Shown: positions 25,861 to 39,541 of the stretch, one piece after another
How positions within the stretch are numbered: the stretch's first letter is position 1
How the letters are laid out: each line of letters starts with the position of its first letter
Assembly (NCBI GenBank): GCA_014529385.2
Contig: CM043947.1
Location: 133,825,391 to 133,889,390 of the forward strand
Origin: Adiantum capillus-veneris
Lineage: Eukaryota; Streptophyta; Polypodiopsida; Polypodiales; Pteridaceae
Direction of reading: 5' to 3'
Length of the DNA: 64,000 nt
Notes under the pieces: generated by a model
What the model saw: the letters and a program-made list of their open reading frames with translations, nothing else
What the model was told of the DNA's origin: nothing
Database searches by the model: none
Made by a program: the position numbers and the translations under genes

Positions 25861-27206
25861 CATGTAACCGCTTGTATAGGAACTAGTTTTGGGGCTTTCG
25901 CCTCAGTAGCCATAGTAATAGGTGTTTCTGGACTCTCAACCGCAAAATGCCCATACTTTCCACAAGTACAGCAATTCAGGCTTCGACTCTGGAATCTGCC
26001 GCGCCCCATACCAATACCGTTCATACCTAATTTCTCTTCTTGGGGTACATTGGTAGTCTCCACTTTTACAAGTTTGGCATCAATAAATGCCACCACATAT
26101 AGATCTTTCCCCTCCTTGGTATCTGCCACGCCCCATACCATCACTGTTCATACCTAATTTCTCTTCTTGGGGTACACTGGTAGTCTCCACTTTTACAAGT
26201 TTGGCATCAGTAAATGCCACCACATACAGATCTTTCCCCTTCTTAAAATGATGAATTAAATGCCACAGTTGTTCCATAGATGGCCGTAAGCTTTACAGTA
26301 AGTACGCTAGGGACATTCATTGGAAACATGGTCTTTGGATTTACACTTTGAACACCAAGTTTCCACTCTTCTTACTGGTTGTCAGGTCTGGCTGATTTCA
26401 GTAATCTGTCGGGCCATCTCATCAATCTTCTTAGACCAAGACCCCTTCTTAGTGTTGTCCTTGCTCCTCTCATCTTAGCTGCTTTTAGAACTACTGGAGG
26501 TCTTACTGGAATCAGAGTTCTTAGTAGAAGTACTGCTATCACTAGACCTCCTCTTCTTATGACTTCTTTCCTTCTTAGCCTCCTACTCCAGCTTCAGGGC
26601 TCGCTGCACCAGATCATTAAATTTCTTGGTTGGTGCAGGCACCTCTTGTTCCCTCACCTTCTTACTATGGAAACCATTTAAAAACCATACCCGCAACCAT
26701 TTTTCTAATGGTGGTTCTTGTAGCTGCCTTGTTAGTTCCTTGATTTTCTCAACATAGCTTCTGACTGATAATTTTCTTTGCTTTATCTTATCCAGTTCAC
26801 AGAGGATATACTCATCTCCTCTGTTATCTGAATATTCCAGTCAAAAATCTTTGAGTATTTTGTTATATAATCTGAGTTGGCAAGCTGGGTAATGGTAGTA
26901 CCATTTCATGGCTGCCTCCTTCAATGTCTGAGGAAAGTATACCCCCCAGTCATCTTCATCAATGTTTTTCAACTCAGCATACTGTTCGAAGGCTTGGATA
27001 TGAACATCCGGGAATTACTGTTCATATCTCCACCATCTACATTCCCGCTGCCACTTATCTGCCAAGGACTTTTCCACCTGCTTTAGCTCGCCGCCATGCA
27101 CCTGCTGGCATCCATAGCAATGCTTGTCACCCTTCCTGGCACGGACCAAGTTTGGCTGCACCAATGCCGTTTGTAGAGAGTATCTGTGTGTGTCACATCT
27201 CCACAA
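25861..27206 (-). pseudogene. Ty3/gypsy-type gag with zinc knuckles
   Basis: Minus-strand reading from about 27206 gives a typical gag core: DVHIQAFEQYAELKNIDEDD, then YFPQTLKEAAMKWYY, a TGA stop in the next helix, and YILCELDKIKQRKLSVRSYVEKI ending in WLRVWFLNGF. A Ser/Lys-rich linker follows. Three knuckle sites come after it: CSKCKSKDHVSNEC (intact CX2CX4HX4C, about 26330), one that has lost its first Cys (about 26280), and CTCGKYGHFAVES (about 25965), which has lost its last Cys. Gag coats element RNA. No pol is seen downstream, so this is either a nonautonomous element or one that lost pol. Confidence 0.7.
25994..26247. repeat. 127-bp tandem duplication in a gag zinc-knuckle region
   Basis: The stretch starting ATCTGCC at 25994 repeats at 26121 with few differences. 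In minus-strand translation this duplicates a block with GKDLYVVAF, DAKLVKVETT and PQEEKLGMN. It probably arose after the element inserted. Confidence 0.85.
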
Positions 27207-27262
27207 AAGAAAGTGTTTGTGTGTGTGTTTGTGTGCTTGAACGAGGATGGTATATACAATAA

Positions 27263-28735
27263 TATATAGTTATGAATGCTACATCTATATATCTTCGTAA
27301 TTTTTAATTACACATAGATTGAATATTAACGCGTATTCGCTTGGGATTTCTAAAATAGATTTTGTTCTAATTTCCAAGCATCAAATCTCACAGAAAGATT
27401 AGACCAAAAGTAGATTTGGAGTGTTCATTTGGGCACCAACACGGAGCTGCCTGGTTGCTACAATTGTTAACAGGTTCAATGAAGAGAAATATTGACTTCA
27501 ATGAGCCATTAGAGATTCTTGGTATGGTAGTGAAGAATCTTGTCATGAACTTAGATGTGGATGTTACAAAGGTGGAGTCATAACCTTCTGCAAGTTAGGA
27601 TGACACTGCAACCCCCTTGGTTCATGTGCTAGACTCTTAAAGAGAAAGGTGGATTTTTCATCAAGCAGTCTTTGTGTGCCACCTACAAAGGAAACAAACA
27701 CAAAATTGAAGATGAAAAAAGAGACAGTTATTGTGGAATAACCTTCATTCATAGATGAAAGGCTTTTTGACTTGAAATATCTACAAGAGTTGATGATAAA
27801 ATTCATAAGGTGTGTAGAATCTTTATGCAACCTTTAATCCTGATGATCTTCTAGCTCAATACATTGATTTCTTAGAGCCTAAAAAAGAGAGGTTTGACCT
27901 GGAGGTGCAAAAGGGCAAGGTCATTCTTGATGACATGGTGGTTTTTCACTTTAGATATTGTGATCCCAAAGGAGGTTCCTACATGAAATACAATCCATTT
28001 TCCATTGTCATACAGACCCTTGTGGTGCCCTATGCACAAAAAGGAGTGCAAGCTTATCTAGGAGTCCTTTGGATTTCTTTTCTATCTAAATATACTATTT
28101 GCTAGTCTTATGAAAAATCCTGTTTAAATCATGGAGGAACAAGATCTTTCACAAGATGAATAAGAGGACATTGAGAAGGACTACAATGAAGTGGAAGAGA
28201 TAGAGGAGGCTATTAACTTTGAAGCAAAAGCAAAGGAAGTTGAACAATGCAAAATGTTGTCTGTGAAAACATCAAAAATCAAGCTACCATGGATGTGATT
28301 GGACTCAATGAGAAACAAGTTGAGTTGATGCTTATGGGCATGCCAAAATTTAGATTTGGCAATAGAACATACATTTTCCTCCATGGCATTTGAAGTATCT
28401 TCTGTCTCAGGGAAGCATTTGCACTAGAGGCACCATCTCCAAATTCCACAAGGAGAGGAGTGGCTTTGTCTTTGAAGACAACAGTGATAACAAGGCAATG
28501 AAAACCTCGAGAAACCCACTAGAGTGTCTCAAACTTTGTTTCCAAAAGGCAATAAAGTATGAGGAGACACTCCCCAATGAGGCCACTATTCAAGGAATCA
28601 GGAATAGCCTGAAGCCCTCAACGAGAAATAAAGAAGTAGAGGAATAGTATAAGCTCCTAACACAAGGGTTGAGCCACTGAATGGACCTATGGAAGGAAGA
28701 ACTATGTATGCAAGATAAAAGTTTATGGTTATCCC

Positions 28736-28770
<35 letters not shown>

Positions 28771-30077
28771 CCCACACCCCCCTAAATGACTCTCTTTGAA
28801 TCTAGCATGTTTTGGGTGCAATCTTGGAGTGCTAAAAAGGATGACTTTCTTTGTTGTCAAACGTGAGAGTACCGTAGAAGAGATGCAGCTCTTTCATAAT
28901 ACCTTGACCAAATCGATGGGGCACCGATACTTGTCTTTCACAATGGAATGTTGCAAGAGGGGACAACATTTGCCCGGAAGACACTATCTCGCTTCCTAGG
29001 TGGACCGATGTTTCCAAAGAGCTCGGACAAAGTCATTCTTGTCAAATTGTTTTTTGCAAAAGAGTGTTTTTGATACAGTCCTAGGTAAACAAGCATAGGT
29101 AAACAGGCGGATGTGCCGCATATTACTACACTTACATAGCAATATCCTTAGGAAAACAAGACCCAAATGAACTCTTAAAGTATGGAAAACACTTGATGAC
29201 AGATACACAGGCAATGTGCCGGAACATATATTTAAAATTTGTACATGTTTGGTGGTAAACACATTATCATATGTCTAATTTTCTCATAATTTATTAAGTC
29301 CATATTGTGTCAAACACTCAGAACCTTGCTCCATGAAGGATTCTACGATGGAACCATTGGAAAAGCTCTTTCAAATCGTTTGCCTTGTCTTGAGAGCCAC
29401 CATGTTGAGTGTGTCTAAAGTAGGCATTCCTCTCTATGTAATGAAGCAATTTTTCAGCCTTAGGTATTCCATATACCTAGGTTTCCTTTTTTTAAACAAA
29501 GTATGGTAAATAGTTGAAAATGATGTGCTATAAATGAAGAAATGTTGGTAATCACGGACACTCACATCATTGATTTTAATCACAAGAATGGTTTTGAGAG
29601 TACCATGTAAATATCATACCTCACCGGTGGTAGCTCCAAAAATTATGAAACAAATTGAGGTAATTATTGAGCTTGTGAGAAAAATGTTTCATTTTGGACA
29701 CATCCTCAAATTTCGACTGGAGGTGGATGCCAAAAATCCCACCAAAAATCCTAATGCCTACAAAAGTCTTCTAGTGGCCCCCTCCTTTGTTGAATTTTCA
29801 CAATGCATCCAAGAGTGAGCCCCTCCATGAGTCACGTCATGATACAAAGCATCCAAGTTATCTTTACACATGCATTGAGGAGGATCCTTGGTGAATAAAG
29901 AAATATATACATGGTGGGACTAGTGTATGGACTATTCATGGACTTTAGCTCAATGAGCACATGGTGTTAGAATAATGAGTACATAATAAAAAAATATGGA
30001 GGAATTATGGATATGGAAAAAGATATTGGAATCATATGATATGATCCCTCTTTTGTATTATTTTGGGTGAAAGAAGA
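27263..30077. other. Anonymous region with a 32-C run
   Basis: Short plus-strand frames (27905-28105, 28390-28647) lack known motifs. A run of about 32 C lies at 28737-28768. Text near 29700-29815 resembles 32690-32820 (AAGTGGATGCCAAAAATT, ACAAAAGTCTTC), so both regions hold copies of one old repeat. Confidence 0.5.
28737..28768. repeat. Poly-C run
   Basis: About 32 consecutive C. The true length may be uncertain because such runs are hard to sequence. Confidence 0.9.
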
Positions 30078-32610
30078 ATGAAGCGGAAAATGATAGCATA
30101 GTCAGCATTTCATTAAGAACAAGTTCCTAATGAGCATAGAGAGAGTACTTAGTTTGAGAAAGCAACATAGAAATTTACACCTAGGTAGTTTGGCATAGAC
30201 AATACTTGAAAAGAGAGAGAACTAGAACAATTGAAAACAGTTGAGGATCGGATTTACATGGAGCCGGTCCCCCCTCCAAAAAGGCTTTGCATTATAGCTT
30301 CTCCCATCAAAGGAGACTTTTGTACAATACAATCTTTGTGTTCCTTGACAAAACTCATTGGTGTAATGAAGATGGAAGCTTCATGCATCAAATATACTTG
30401 AAAAACACACGTAGTGGGCCTAGCCTCAATCCCAAGACCTCGTACACCTTCAAAGATGGTGAGAGCTAGGAGGGAATGAGGAAAGATTGAGAGGAAGAAG
30501 ATGTATCTTACGAGAAATAATTATTATCCTCACATAATCACTCTTAATAGCATAGCTTAGCTTATTAATTAGCATGGTAGAGGAGATGAGCATGCCATTG
30601 AAGCTTGGCTCTTGGTTGGATTTGCATTCCACAACCAAGAGTTTTTGGTGTGGACTCTACTTCTCAATGCTTGGAGAAGGAGATGGAGTTCATGCTCAAC
30701 ACATGAGTTGTGTGTGCGTGTTGAGCAAAGTGAGTTAGACTAAAAATTCCAACTCTCTCTCTACTTGGTCGACCCCTCTTCCCAAAAGCTCTTGCTGGCT
30801 TCCCATTGGCTCCTGTAGGGCTTGTCCAATAACAATTTAGCCTCAATCCCAAGACCTCGTACACCTTCAAAGATGGTGAGATCTAGGAGGGAATGAGGAA
30901 ATATTGAGAGGAAGAAGATGTATCTTACGAGAAATAATTATTATCCTCACATAATCACTCTTAATAGCATAGCTTAGCTTAGTAATTAGCATGGTAGAGG
31001 AGATGAGCATGCCATTGAAGCTTGGCTCTTGGTTGGATTTGCATTCCACAGCCAAGAGTTTTTGGTGTGGCCTCTACTTCTCAATGCTTGGAGAAGGAGA
31101 TGGAGTTCATGCTCAACACATGAGTTGTGTGTGCGTGTTGAGCAAAGTGAGTTAGACTAAAAATTCCAACTCTCTCTCTACTTGGTCGACCCCTCTTCCC
31201 AAAAGCTCTTGCTGGCTTCCCATTGGCTCCTGTAGGGCTTGTCCAATAACAATTTAGAAGCATACCTTTTAGTCTTCTGGCCAATAGAAATCAAGCAAGC
31301 CATTGGGATGCTGGATGCTCATTTGGACCCCTTGGTAGACTGTCCAATAGTCTTCAAGGGAGCTTAATTTCTATTGGTTCTTTTATCAAGCATTTTTTAA
31401 TTGATTAGACTAATTTTACTCTAGCCTAATTCTCATTGGTTCACCTCTATGGCCATCCAATAGGATTGGAGGGGAAATTAGGGGAAGCTGTCCTAGGAGC
31501 CTGCCATGTATCCATTCTTCCCTTTGGGGAGAGCTTGGGAGTGTGTGTGTGTGTTACTCTCACTCCCCCTACCATTAGGACTAGCCCCCTCCTTCCTAGG
31601 GATGTGGGAAGACTTTTGAGTCTTCCATACCCATCCAATTTTCCCCACTTTTGGCCATTGGATAAATTAATTAAATTTAGGAACTTTAGCCTATGGAAGT
31701 CTTAATGGAGCTGAACCGTAGGTCTTTTAAGCTCCATTGGTGCACATTGATCTTTTGGACACTGTTCCCCTTTGGATCCCTGCTGAGACCGGCAGTCTGG
31801 GTTAGCCTTACCAATATTCTAGCTTTTACTCCCCCAGTACCTCCCCATATTAAATGATTAGTTTAACATGAGAAATCATTTGGGAGAATTAGATATTAGT
31901 CTTTATGAAAAGCCTTCATTATTCTTCTTGAAATGATGCCTTGAATCCTTCATAGCAAGTGTGTGGAGACGTGATTCTCATTTTGTGCATGGTGATGGTG
32001 TTGTGATGATGTGATTAGGGTGTAGTGGTGTGTGTGCATATATAGGGTGTGTGTGCTTGTGATAGAGATGTGTGTCTCCTCCCTCTACTCTTGTTTTCTT
32101 TTTTGAGATAGAGACCCCTCCCTATATAGGGAAGGAGAATGGGAAATTTAAACAATTACTAAAATAGTAGATAATTATCCAAGCAAGCCCATGTGGCGAT
32201 GGGCCATCCTTGCCTGGCTGTTTTTGCATATTCCAGGTTAGGAGTCTTATAAGAGAGTGAGAGAAGAGAGAGGGAAGGGTAGGATAAAGGTATAGGGAGT
32301 CTACATGGTTCTAACCATGGCTATCTAATTAGGAAAGAGGGAAGAGGGAAAATTACAAGGGTTTGTCGAAGGGGAGTAGTCGATGGCAAGGGTGAACCTG
32401 CTAGGGATAGAGGTTTTTTCCATACTTGGCAAAGACTTCCTTTAATGCCCTTTTGTCTCATACAATGATGCTCCTTAACTAGTGTGGCAAGGTCCCGTGA
32501 TGGTGGGGAAGAGACCTTAGATGAGGTGATGAGTATGTAGAGAAAATATGTAGACTTTGAGGGAGAGCTACCTGTGTCAGCATTACATGGCGGATGACAT
32601 CCACCATCTT
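30078..32610 (-). mobile_element. LTR of an iMet-PBS chromovirus family, minus strand, truncated
   Basis: This is the same LTR as at 34937-36261 (minus) and 40857-42744 (plus). Shared text runs from the R/U5 side (GAAAGCAACATAGAAATTTACACCTA near 30160) through a short GT tract (about 31540) and a TATA-like CCTATATAGG (about 32120) into a U3 that contains, in minus sense, ATTGTATGAGACAAAAGG. The left end is cut: the terminal TGTAACATTTAATGCACTAG seen at 34937 is missing here. The right limit near 32610 is a guess, because TG...GACATCC there could be the LTR start. It may be the 3' LTR of the internally deleted minus-strand element whose gag is at 33480-34523. Confidence 0.6.
30421..31256 (-). 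repeat. 417-bp tandem duplication inside the LTR
   Basis: The text from 30421 (TAGCCTCAATCCCAAGACC) recurs at 30838 with about 98% identity over ~415 bp. The other two LTR copies in the window have this segment once, so the duplication is specific to this copy and recent. Confidence 0.9.
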
Positions 32611-32742
32611 GAACATATCTTGTCACTCAAAACTTCAAAAAGTATAAAAAAATTAGGACTAGAAATCTCAGCTCATAAGCTACATTTTTTATTTTGTAAA
32701 GGTCTTCAAATTTGGTGAGGAAGTGGATGCCAAAAATTGAGC

Positions 32743-33423
32743 AAAAGCATGTACATTTTTGCCCACAAAAGTCTTCGTGGTGGTCCCCTTTTTGTTGTCA
32801 TTTTCCTTATACATCCTCAAGAGTATTCAAACATGTGTGAAAGCATGCCCTAGGGCCTTGAATTTCCTCACGACCATCCATGTGGGGTCAATTTATTGAT
32901 AGTCTATGAGCTAGCCCACCATGAACTAGTCAACATAGTATTTCTTTTTCTTAAAATCTAGGCAGCTAAAATAATAATATGGACATGGTAGAATATCAAA
33001 AGTATATTTTGGATAGAAATAGGTTGGTCAAACAATAAAAGTGAATAATATTTATTCTCATCAATGTTAATGATATAACTTATCAAAAGCATGTACATTT
33101 TCTCCCACAAAAGTCTTCGTTGTGGTCACCCTTTTGTTGTCATTTTCCTTATACATCCTCAAGTGTGAAAGCATGTGTGAAAGCATGCCCTAGGGCCTTA
33201 AATTTCCTCACGACTATCCATGTGGGGTCAATTTACTGATAGTCTATGAGCTAGCCCACCATGAACTAGTCAACATAGTATTTATTTTTCTTAAAATCTA
33301 GGCAACTAAAATAATAATATGGACATGGTAGAATATCAAAACAATATTGTGGATAGAAATAGGTTGGTCAAATAATAAAAGTGAATAATATTTATTCTCA
33401 TTAATGCTAATGATATAAGTTAG
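32743..33423. repeat. 342-bp tandem duplication
   Basis: Two units start AAAAGCATGTACATTTT at 32743 and 33085 and are about 93% identical by eye. They are AT-rich and non-coding, and lie between a minus-strand LTR and a minus-strand gag. Confidence 0.9.
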
Positions 33424-33479
33424 AAATAAAACATATATAAATAAAATGTACAAGACGAAAAAAAGTTAGGGTAGGTTCT

Positions 33480-34523
33480 TACACAAAAGAGAGGGAATAG
33501 AAAGAAATTTTTTAAAAAGTGACCCTTGCTTCATGATGGAAGCTCTTAAAGATTTTCATGTTTGTGGAGCTTCACCATTTGCTCGTAGGCTAGACCAACA
33601 TTTCCTGGTGGACTTTTAAAAATGCATAGCTACATGACGTAGCTTAGAGGACTCTGTGAAGCCCTCATCTCCAAATGCCACATCGAATTGTTGGATAAAG
33701 GCCAGGACTTTGTCTGTAGCACCAAAGGTGCCATCGTATGTAAGGAAAGAGATGTTCTTTCCTTCATCCTTGAACTTTTTGAGCTTGGACGACCTTTTCC
33801 AGGTGGCATAGGATTTCCTATGGCCTCTTCTTTTGGGTGGTTCCAGAGCTGCACATCACTTTCTTCAGAAGAGGAAGAGTATGAGGAGGATGGATAAGAG
33901 GGTGACCTCTTTCTCACCTTTTTCTTCCCTTGTTCCGCCTTGTCTGCACCATCACTTTCTCTAGAAGATGAAGAGGATGAAGAAGATGGAGAAGAGGGTG
34001 ACGTCTTTCTCACCTTTTTCTTCTCTTGTTTTCTCTCTTCCCTCTTTGAATTATGGTGTAGAGAAGTATGAGAGGGTCTTCTCCATTTAGGGGGTGTTGC
34101 CCAACGTCTTTGTGGAGCCATCTCCGTCAAGGTGGCAGGAGACTCACTTCTTTCACGTTCTTTTGGTGGGGGCTTTGCCGTTGAAACTTGGTTTCTCCTT
34201 TTAGAGGGAGATGCCTCATCAAGTAGTAAGTTTTTGAGACCTTTGTACGAATCCTCCTCTTCTTACCTTATTGGAGAGAGTCCTCTTTTGGAAGTCTTAT
34301 CAGGAGCTTTCCTAAGTACTCTCTCTTCTTGATGGGGAGTTTGGAGAATACCATGGGTGTGCAACTGCTGTAGCACTTCACCTTGGAGGGATGGATTGCC
34401 CAGGGCTTGTTGAAGCCTAGAAACAAGATAATTTACAAGCATAGGGACATCATTAGTTGCCCTTTCATTAGGAAAATGAAAGCTATCAACTTTCATTTCA
34501 ATCTCTTTTCCCTTGTCAGCCAT
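33480..34523 (-). pseudogene. Chromovirus-family gag, minus strand, partial
   Basis: Starts at 34523 with MADKGKEIEMKVDSFHF, reads to a QTPHQEERVLRKAP segment, then shifts frame into a Ser-rich, Lys-rich tract containing two KKKVRK-SPS repeats, and ends around 33500 in AIGNPMPPGKG and a broken gag core. The same protein is encoded in opposite orientation at 36262-37130. It is followed upstream (in minus sense) by its own PBS and LTR at 34918-36261. No pol lies downstream. The gag is frame-broken. Confidence 0.7.
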
Positions 34524-34917
34524 ACTAGCAAATTTTAGGTGTAAAATTTTTACTTGTACTTTGGCACTACAAGCCCTAGTTGCTACTCTTCTTTACCTTC
34601 AAAGATAAGCACTCAAGCATCTATACCCGTGGCTCGAATTTTAGTAATTGCAAGGAATAGAAGAGAGGGTTCAATAGAGCCAAGACAACACCGGTTCCTG
34701 TCAAGCTTCTAATAGCTCAATAATGGTTAAGCCATAGGAAAGCCCCGTAGGACTCCATTATTAAGACCATAGCTCTCGGCGATATCCCCATTAATTGCAT
34801 AAAGCAAGCATGCTTCAAGGATGCAAAATCCCTTTTCTACTAACGCTTTTGCAATTAATAACACCAACCATTTGTAGCAAGCTTGAAATTCTCTCTTCTT
34901 GAGCAAGAAAAGAAAAA

Positions 34918-34935
34918 CCAATAGCTCTAATACCA
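34918..34935 (-). promoter_or_regulatory. Primer-binding site (tRNA-iMet type)
   Basis: In minus sense the sequence next to the LTR end is TGGTATTAGAGCTATTGG. It matches the plant initiator-Met PBS start TGGTATCAGAGC with one change. It is one base from the LTR end at 34937, which fixes the LTR/internal boundary. Confidence 0.8.
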
Positions 34936-34936
34936 A

Positions 34937-36261
<1,325 letters not shown>

Positions 36262-37480
36262 TGAAGGGAAATTGTGCACCCATGGTATTCTCCAAACTCC
36301 CCACCAAGAAGAGAGAGTACCTAGGAAAGCTCCTGGTGAGACTTCCAAAAGAGGACTCTCTCCGATAAGGGAAGAAGAGGAGGATCCGTATGAAGGCCTC
36401 AAAACTTACTCGCGATGAGGAATCTCCCTCCCAAAGGAGAACCCAAGTTTCAACGGTAGAGCCCCCACCAAAAGAACAAGAAAGAAGTGAGTCTCCTGCC
36501 ACCTGGGCGGAGATGGCTCCATGAAGATGGCGGGCAAAACGCACTTTAACACCCCCTTTACGGAGAAGACCATTGCATACTCCTCTACACCATAATTCAA
36601 AGAGGGAAGAGAGAAAATAAGAAAAGAAAAAGGCAAGAAAGAGGTCACCCTCTTCTCCATCTTCGTCATCCTCTTCCTCTTTTGAAGAAAGTGATGGCGC
36701 AAAAAAGGAGAAACAAGGGAAGAAAAAGGCGAGAAAGAGGTCACCCTCCTCTCCATTCTCCTCATCCTCTTCCTCTTCTGAAGAAAGTGATGGTGCAACT
36801 CTCAAAACACCCAATCGAAGAGGCCATAGGAAATCCTATGCCACCTAGAAAAGGTCATCCAAGCCCAAAAAGTTCAAAGAGGGAGGAAAGAACATCTCTT
36901 TCCTTACCTACAATGGCACTGTTGGTGCTACGGACAAAGTCTTGGCGTTTATCCAACAATTGGATGCGGCGTTTGGAGATGAGGTCTTTACGGAGTCCTC
37001 TAAGCTACATCATGTAGTTATGCATTCTCAAAAGTCCACAAGGCAATGGTGGTCTAGCCTACGAGCAAACAATGAAGCAGTTTTTGGTTAGCGATGCCAA
37101 AGGCAAAGTACTCACCAAATGGTGAAGCTTGAAGCTCTCTTTCTATGAATCTATTCACAAATATGTAGTCAAGTTTTGGGATTTACATCTCAAAGGAACT
37201 GTCTACAAAAAGATGAATTTTGGAGAGCAAAAACGACAATTTTGTGCGGGTTTATCTGAGGATATGGCGGAGTATGTTAACTCCCAAAGGCCTCGCACCA
37301 TATCTGCGGTCATACACTATACCATGGTGGCTTCCAAAATCAACTTCCAACAAGGGGCTAAGAGAAATATTAAGCCCATGGAAAACAAGGACCGTACTGA
37401 GCCTAAGGGGAAGGACAACGTCCAAAAGTCTCCCAAAGGCAACTCCAACAACAACAAAACTAAGGAGAAGGGAGTTTAGC
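36262..37480 (+). pseudogene. Chromovirus-family gag, plus strand, decayed
   Basis: Joined directly to an inverted LTR at 36261. Short frames give GILQTPHQEERVPRKAP, then Ser/Lys-rich repeats (36600-36800), a broken core and 37129-37479, which has the gag core end (LHLKGTVYKKMNFGEQKRQFCAG, INSQRPRT-like segment) and a Lys/Asn-rich tail. At least three frame changes. The same family as the minus-strand gag at 33480-34523. Confidence 0.65.
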
Positions 37481-37489
37481 ATGCCTATC

Positions 37490-38199
37490 ATGCTTGCCCC
37501 CACAAGAATACACATAATGAGCCTCCTAGAGCTACCTTGGTCGAAATTCAAGAAGAGGATGCTCATCACAAAGGATCTGCTCTATGTCATGCTTGGGGAA
37601 AGGTAAGAGAGCATGATGCTTTCATTCTCTTTGACCCTGGTTCTACTCACAATTTCATATCCACAAAGTTGGCCACCAAGCTAGGCATCAAAGCCTATGA
37701 GATGGGAGATGTCCTACATGCCGATGGTGCTTTCAAGGGGCAAGAAGCCTCAGTCACTCCCTTAATTAATAAATTGAGGCTCCATGTCCAAAGCTATGTG
37801 GACAAGGAGGATTTGTTCATCTCTCCTCTCAAACATGAGGATGTAATCATAGGGGCACCATGGTTTGATCGCATGGCTGCCAATGTTAAATTCCTTGAAA
37901 GATAAATCTATTTTAGGTACATGGAAAAAGATATGTACATAGATTCTAAGGAGTTCGATAGCACCATACCCATTGTACATCAGAAAGCTTTCAATAAGTC
38001 AATAAAGAGCTCTATTTCTGTGTACATGATTTTTGTTAAAGATTCTCAAAATGAACCTAATTTTTTAACAAAAGAAGATATAATCAATCAAAAGGAGTTA
38101 GAGTTATCCAATTTCCTCAAGGGATTCCAAGATGTTTTTATTGAAGACATCCCTTGTGAGCTACCTCCCAAACAAGGGGATGACCACCATGCAAATTGA
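37490..38199 (+). pseudogene. Chromovirus protease and linker to RT
   Basis: The 37537-37905 frame is a retropepsin: AFILFDPGSTHNFIS carries the active-site Asp in DPGST, and GAPWFDRM is the second motif. A TAA at 37903 interrupts the frame, which continues in the same register (37921-38199) into the linker that normally precedes RT (ELSNFLKGFQDVFIEDIPCELPP). A frameshift to RT follows. Confidence 0.8.
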
Positions 38200-38269
38200 A
38201 CTTCTTCCAAGAAGCTCACCACCTAATAAACCTCCTTATTGAGTTTCTCAAGCTCAACAAGAGGAGATT

Positions 38270-38880
38270 ATGCGGAAAGTGCATGAGTTGGTTGAGAAAG
38301 GCATGGTTAGGCCTAGCTCATCTCCATTTTGTTCATCAGTGTTATTAGTGCAAAAGAAAGATGGCACATATCGTATGTGTGTCAACTATAGATCACTAAA
38401 TAGGATCACTATCAAGAATAGGTTTCCTATTCCATGGGTAGAAAACCTATTTGATAAGCTACAGAGGTCGACCTACTTCAGTAGGATTGACCTAAAAAGT
38501 GGCTACCATCAAATAAGGATAGTTGATCAAGACATTGTAAAGACTGCATTTCACACTACGCTTGGTATTTACGAGTACATTGTCATGCCTTTTGGCTTGA
38601 TCAATGCACCAACCACATTTAATCACCTGACGGAGAAGCTATTCAGGACTCATCAAAGCTTTACTGGATTGTTCTTTGATGATATAATCATCTACTTTAA
38701 TTCATTAGATGAAGAGTGTTTTTTGATGATATAATCATCTACTCTAATTCATTAAAGGAACACAAGCAACAACTCCAGGTAATATTTCAAATTTTATGAG
38801 ACAATAAACTTTATATTAATCAAAAGAAAAATGAAATATTCTTACATGAGATTTAGTATTTAGATCACATTATCTCGCAA
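38270..38880 (+). pseudogene. Chromovirus reverse transcriptase, disrupted at the active site
   Basis: The 38270-38734 frame covers fingers and palm: VRPSSSPFCSSVLLVQKKDGTYRMCVNYRSLN, then YFSRIDLKSGYHQIRI, FGLINAPTTF and FFDDIIIY (the YxDD-equivalent). A 47-bp tandem duplication (copies starting at 38675 and 38722) repeats the DD motif and breaks the frame right after it. RT copies element RNA into DNA. This one is dead. Confidence 0.88.
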
Positions 38881-38892
38881 GATGGCATCCAA

Positions 38893-39411
38893 ATGGATCC
38901 ATCAAAGCTAGGGATAATAAAAGGATGGCCTAATCCAAGGAATCTGCATGAACTAAGAAGCTTTATAGGTATGTGTGCATACTATAGAAGCTTCATAGAA
39001 AAGTTCTCACAAATTGAGGGACTATTACATGAACTAACAAAGAAAGTTGTTAGGTATATATGGTCCACCAAGGAGAGCAATGCTTTCAAAAATCTTAAGG
39101 AGAAGCTTATCTCCCAACCTGTGCTTACATTGCTAGATCTCTCAAAACCCTTTGAGGTCCAATGTGATGCTTGTGGTGATTGCCTTGGAGCTGTTTTGCT
39201 CTAGACTTTTTGGTGGAAGCACTATTTATTGGGGACTCCTTTCATTCTGCAAACGGATCACCAAAGCCTTAAGTACTCCATGACACAGACCAAGCTCTCC
39301 AACAAACAAATGAGGTGGGAAAATCTCCTTTTGCAATTTCATTTTCACATTGCTCACATTGTTGGCAAGCATAATAAAGTAGCCGATGCACTCTCAAGAC
39401 GACCGAGAGCG
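38893..39411 (+). pseudogene. Chromovirus RT thumb and RNase H fragments
   Basis: The frame 38893-39204 runs from the RT connection (LHELRSFIGMCAYYRSFI) to the RNase H start (FEVQCDACGDCLGAVLL). A deletion removes the middle of RNase H. Then 39229 onward reads FILQTDHQSLKY and VADALSRRP, the RNase H end and tether. The catalytic Glu region is missing. Confidence 0.85.
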
Positions 39412-39541
39412 AATGCGGTATCCATAGCAACTCACAATGATCTATCTTCTATGATAGATGAGTATGCTATTGATCCTAATTGGAAAGATGTGATTACAGC
39501 CCTTGCACTAGGGAAGAAGGGAGAACCATTTACCTTACAAG

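Noticed and set aside
22952-27206. Integrated pararetrovirus (Caulimoviridae)
   Set aside because: Considered because of coiled-coil and knuckle parts, but no movement protein, RT or caulimovirid protease signature is visible, and the core reads as Ty3-type gag.
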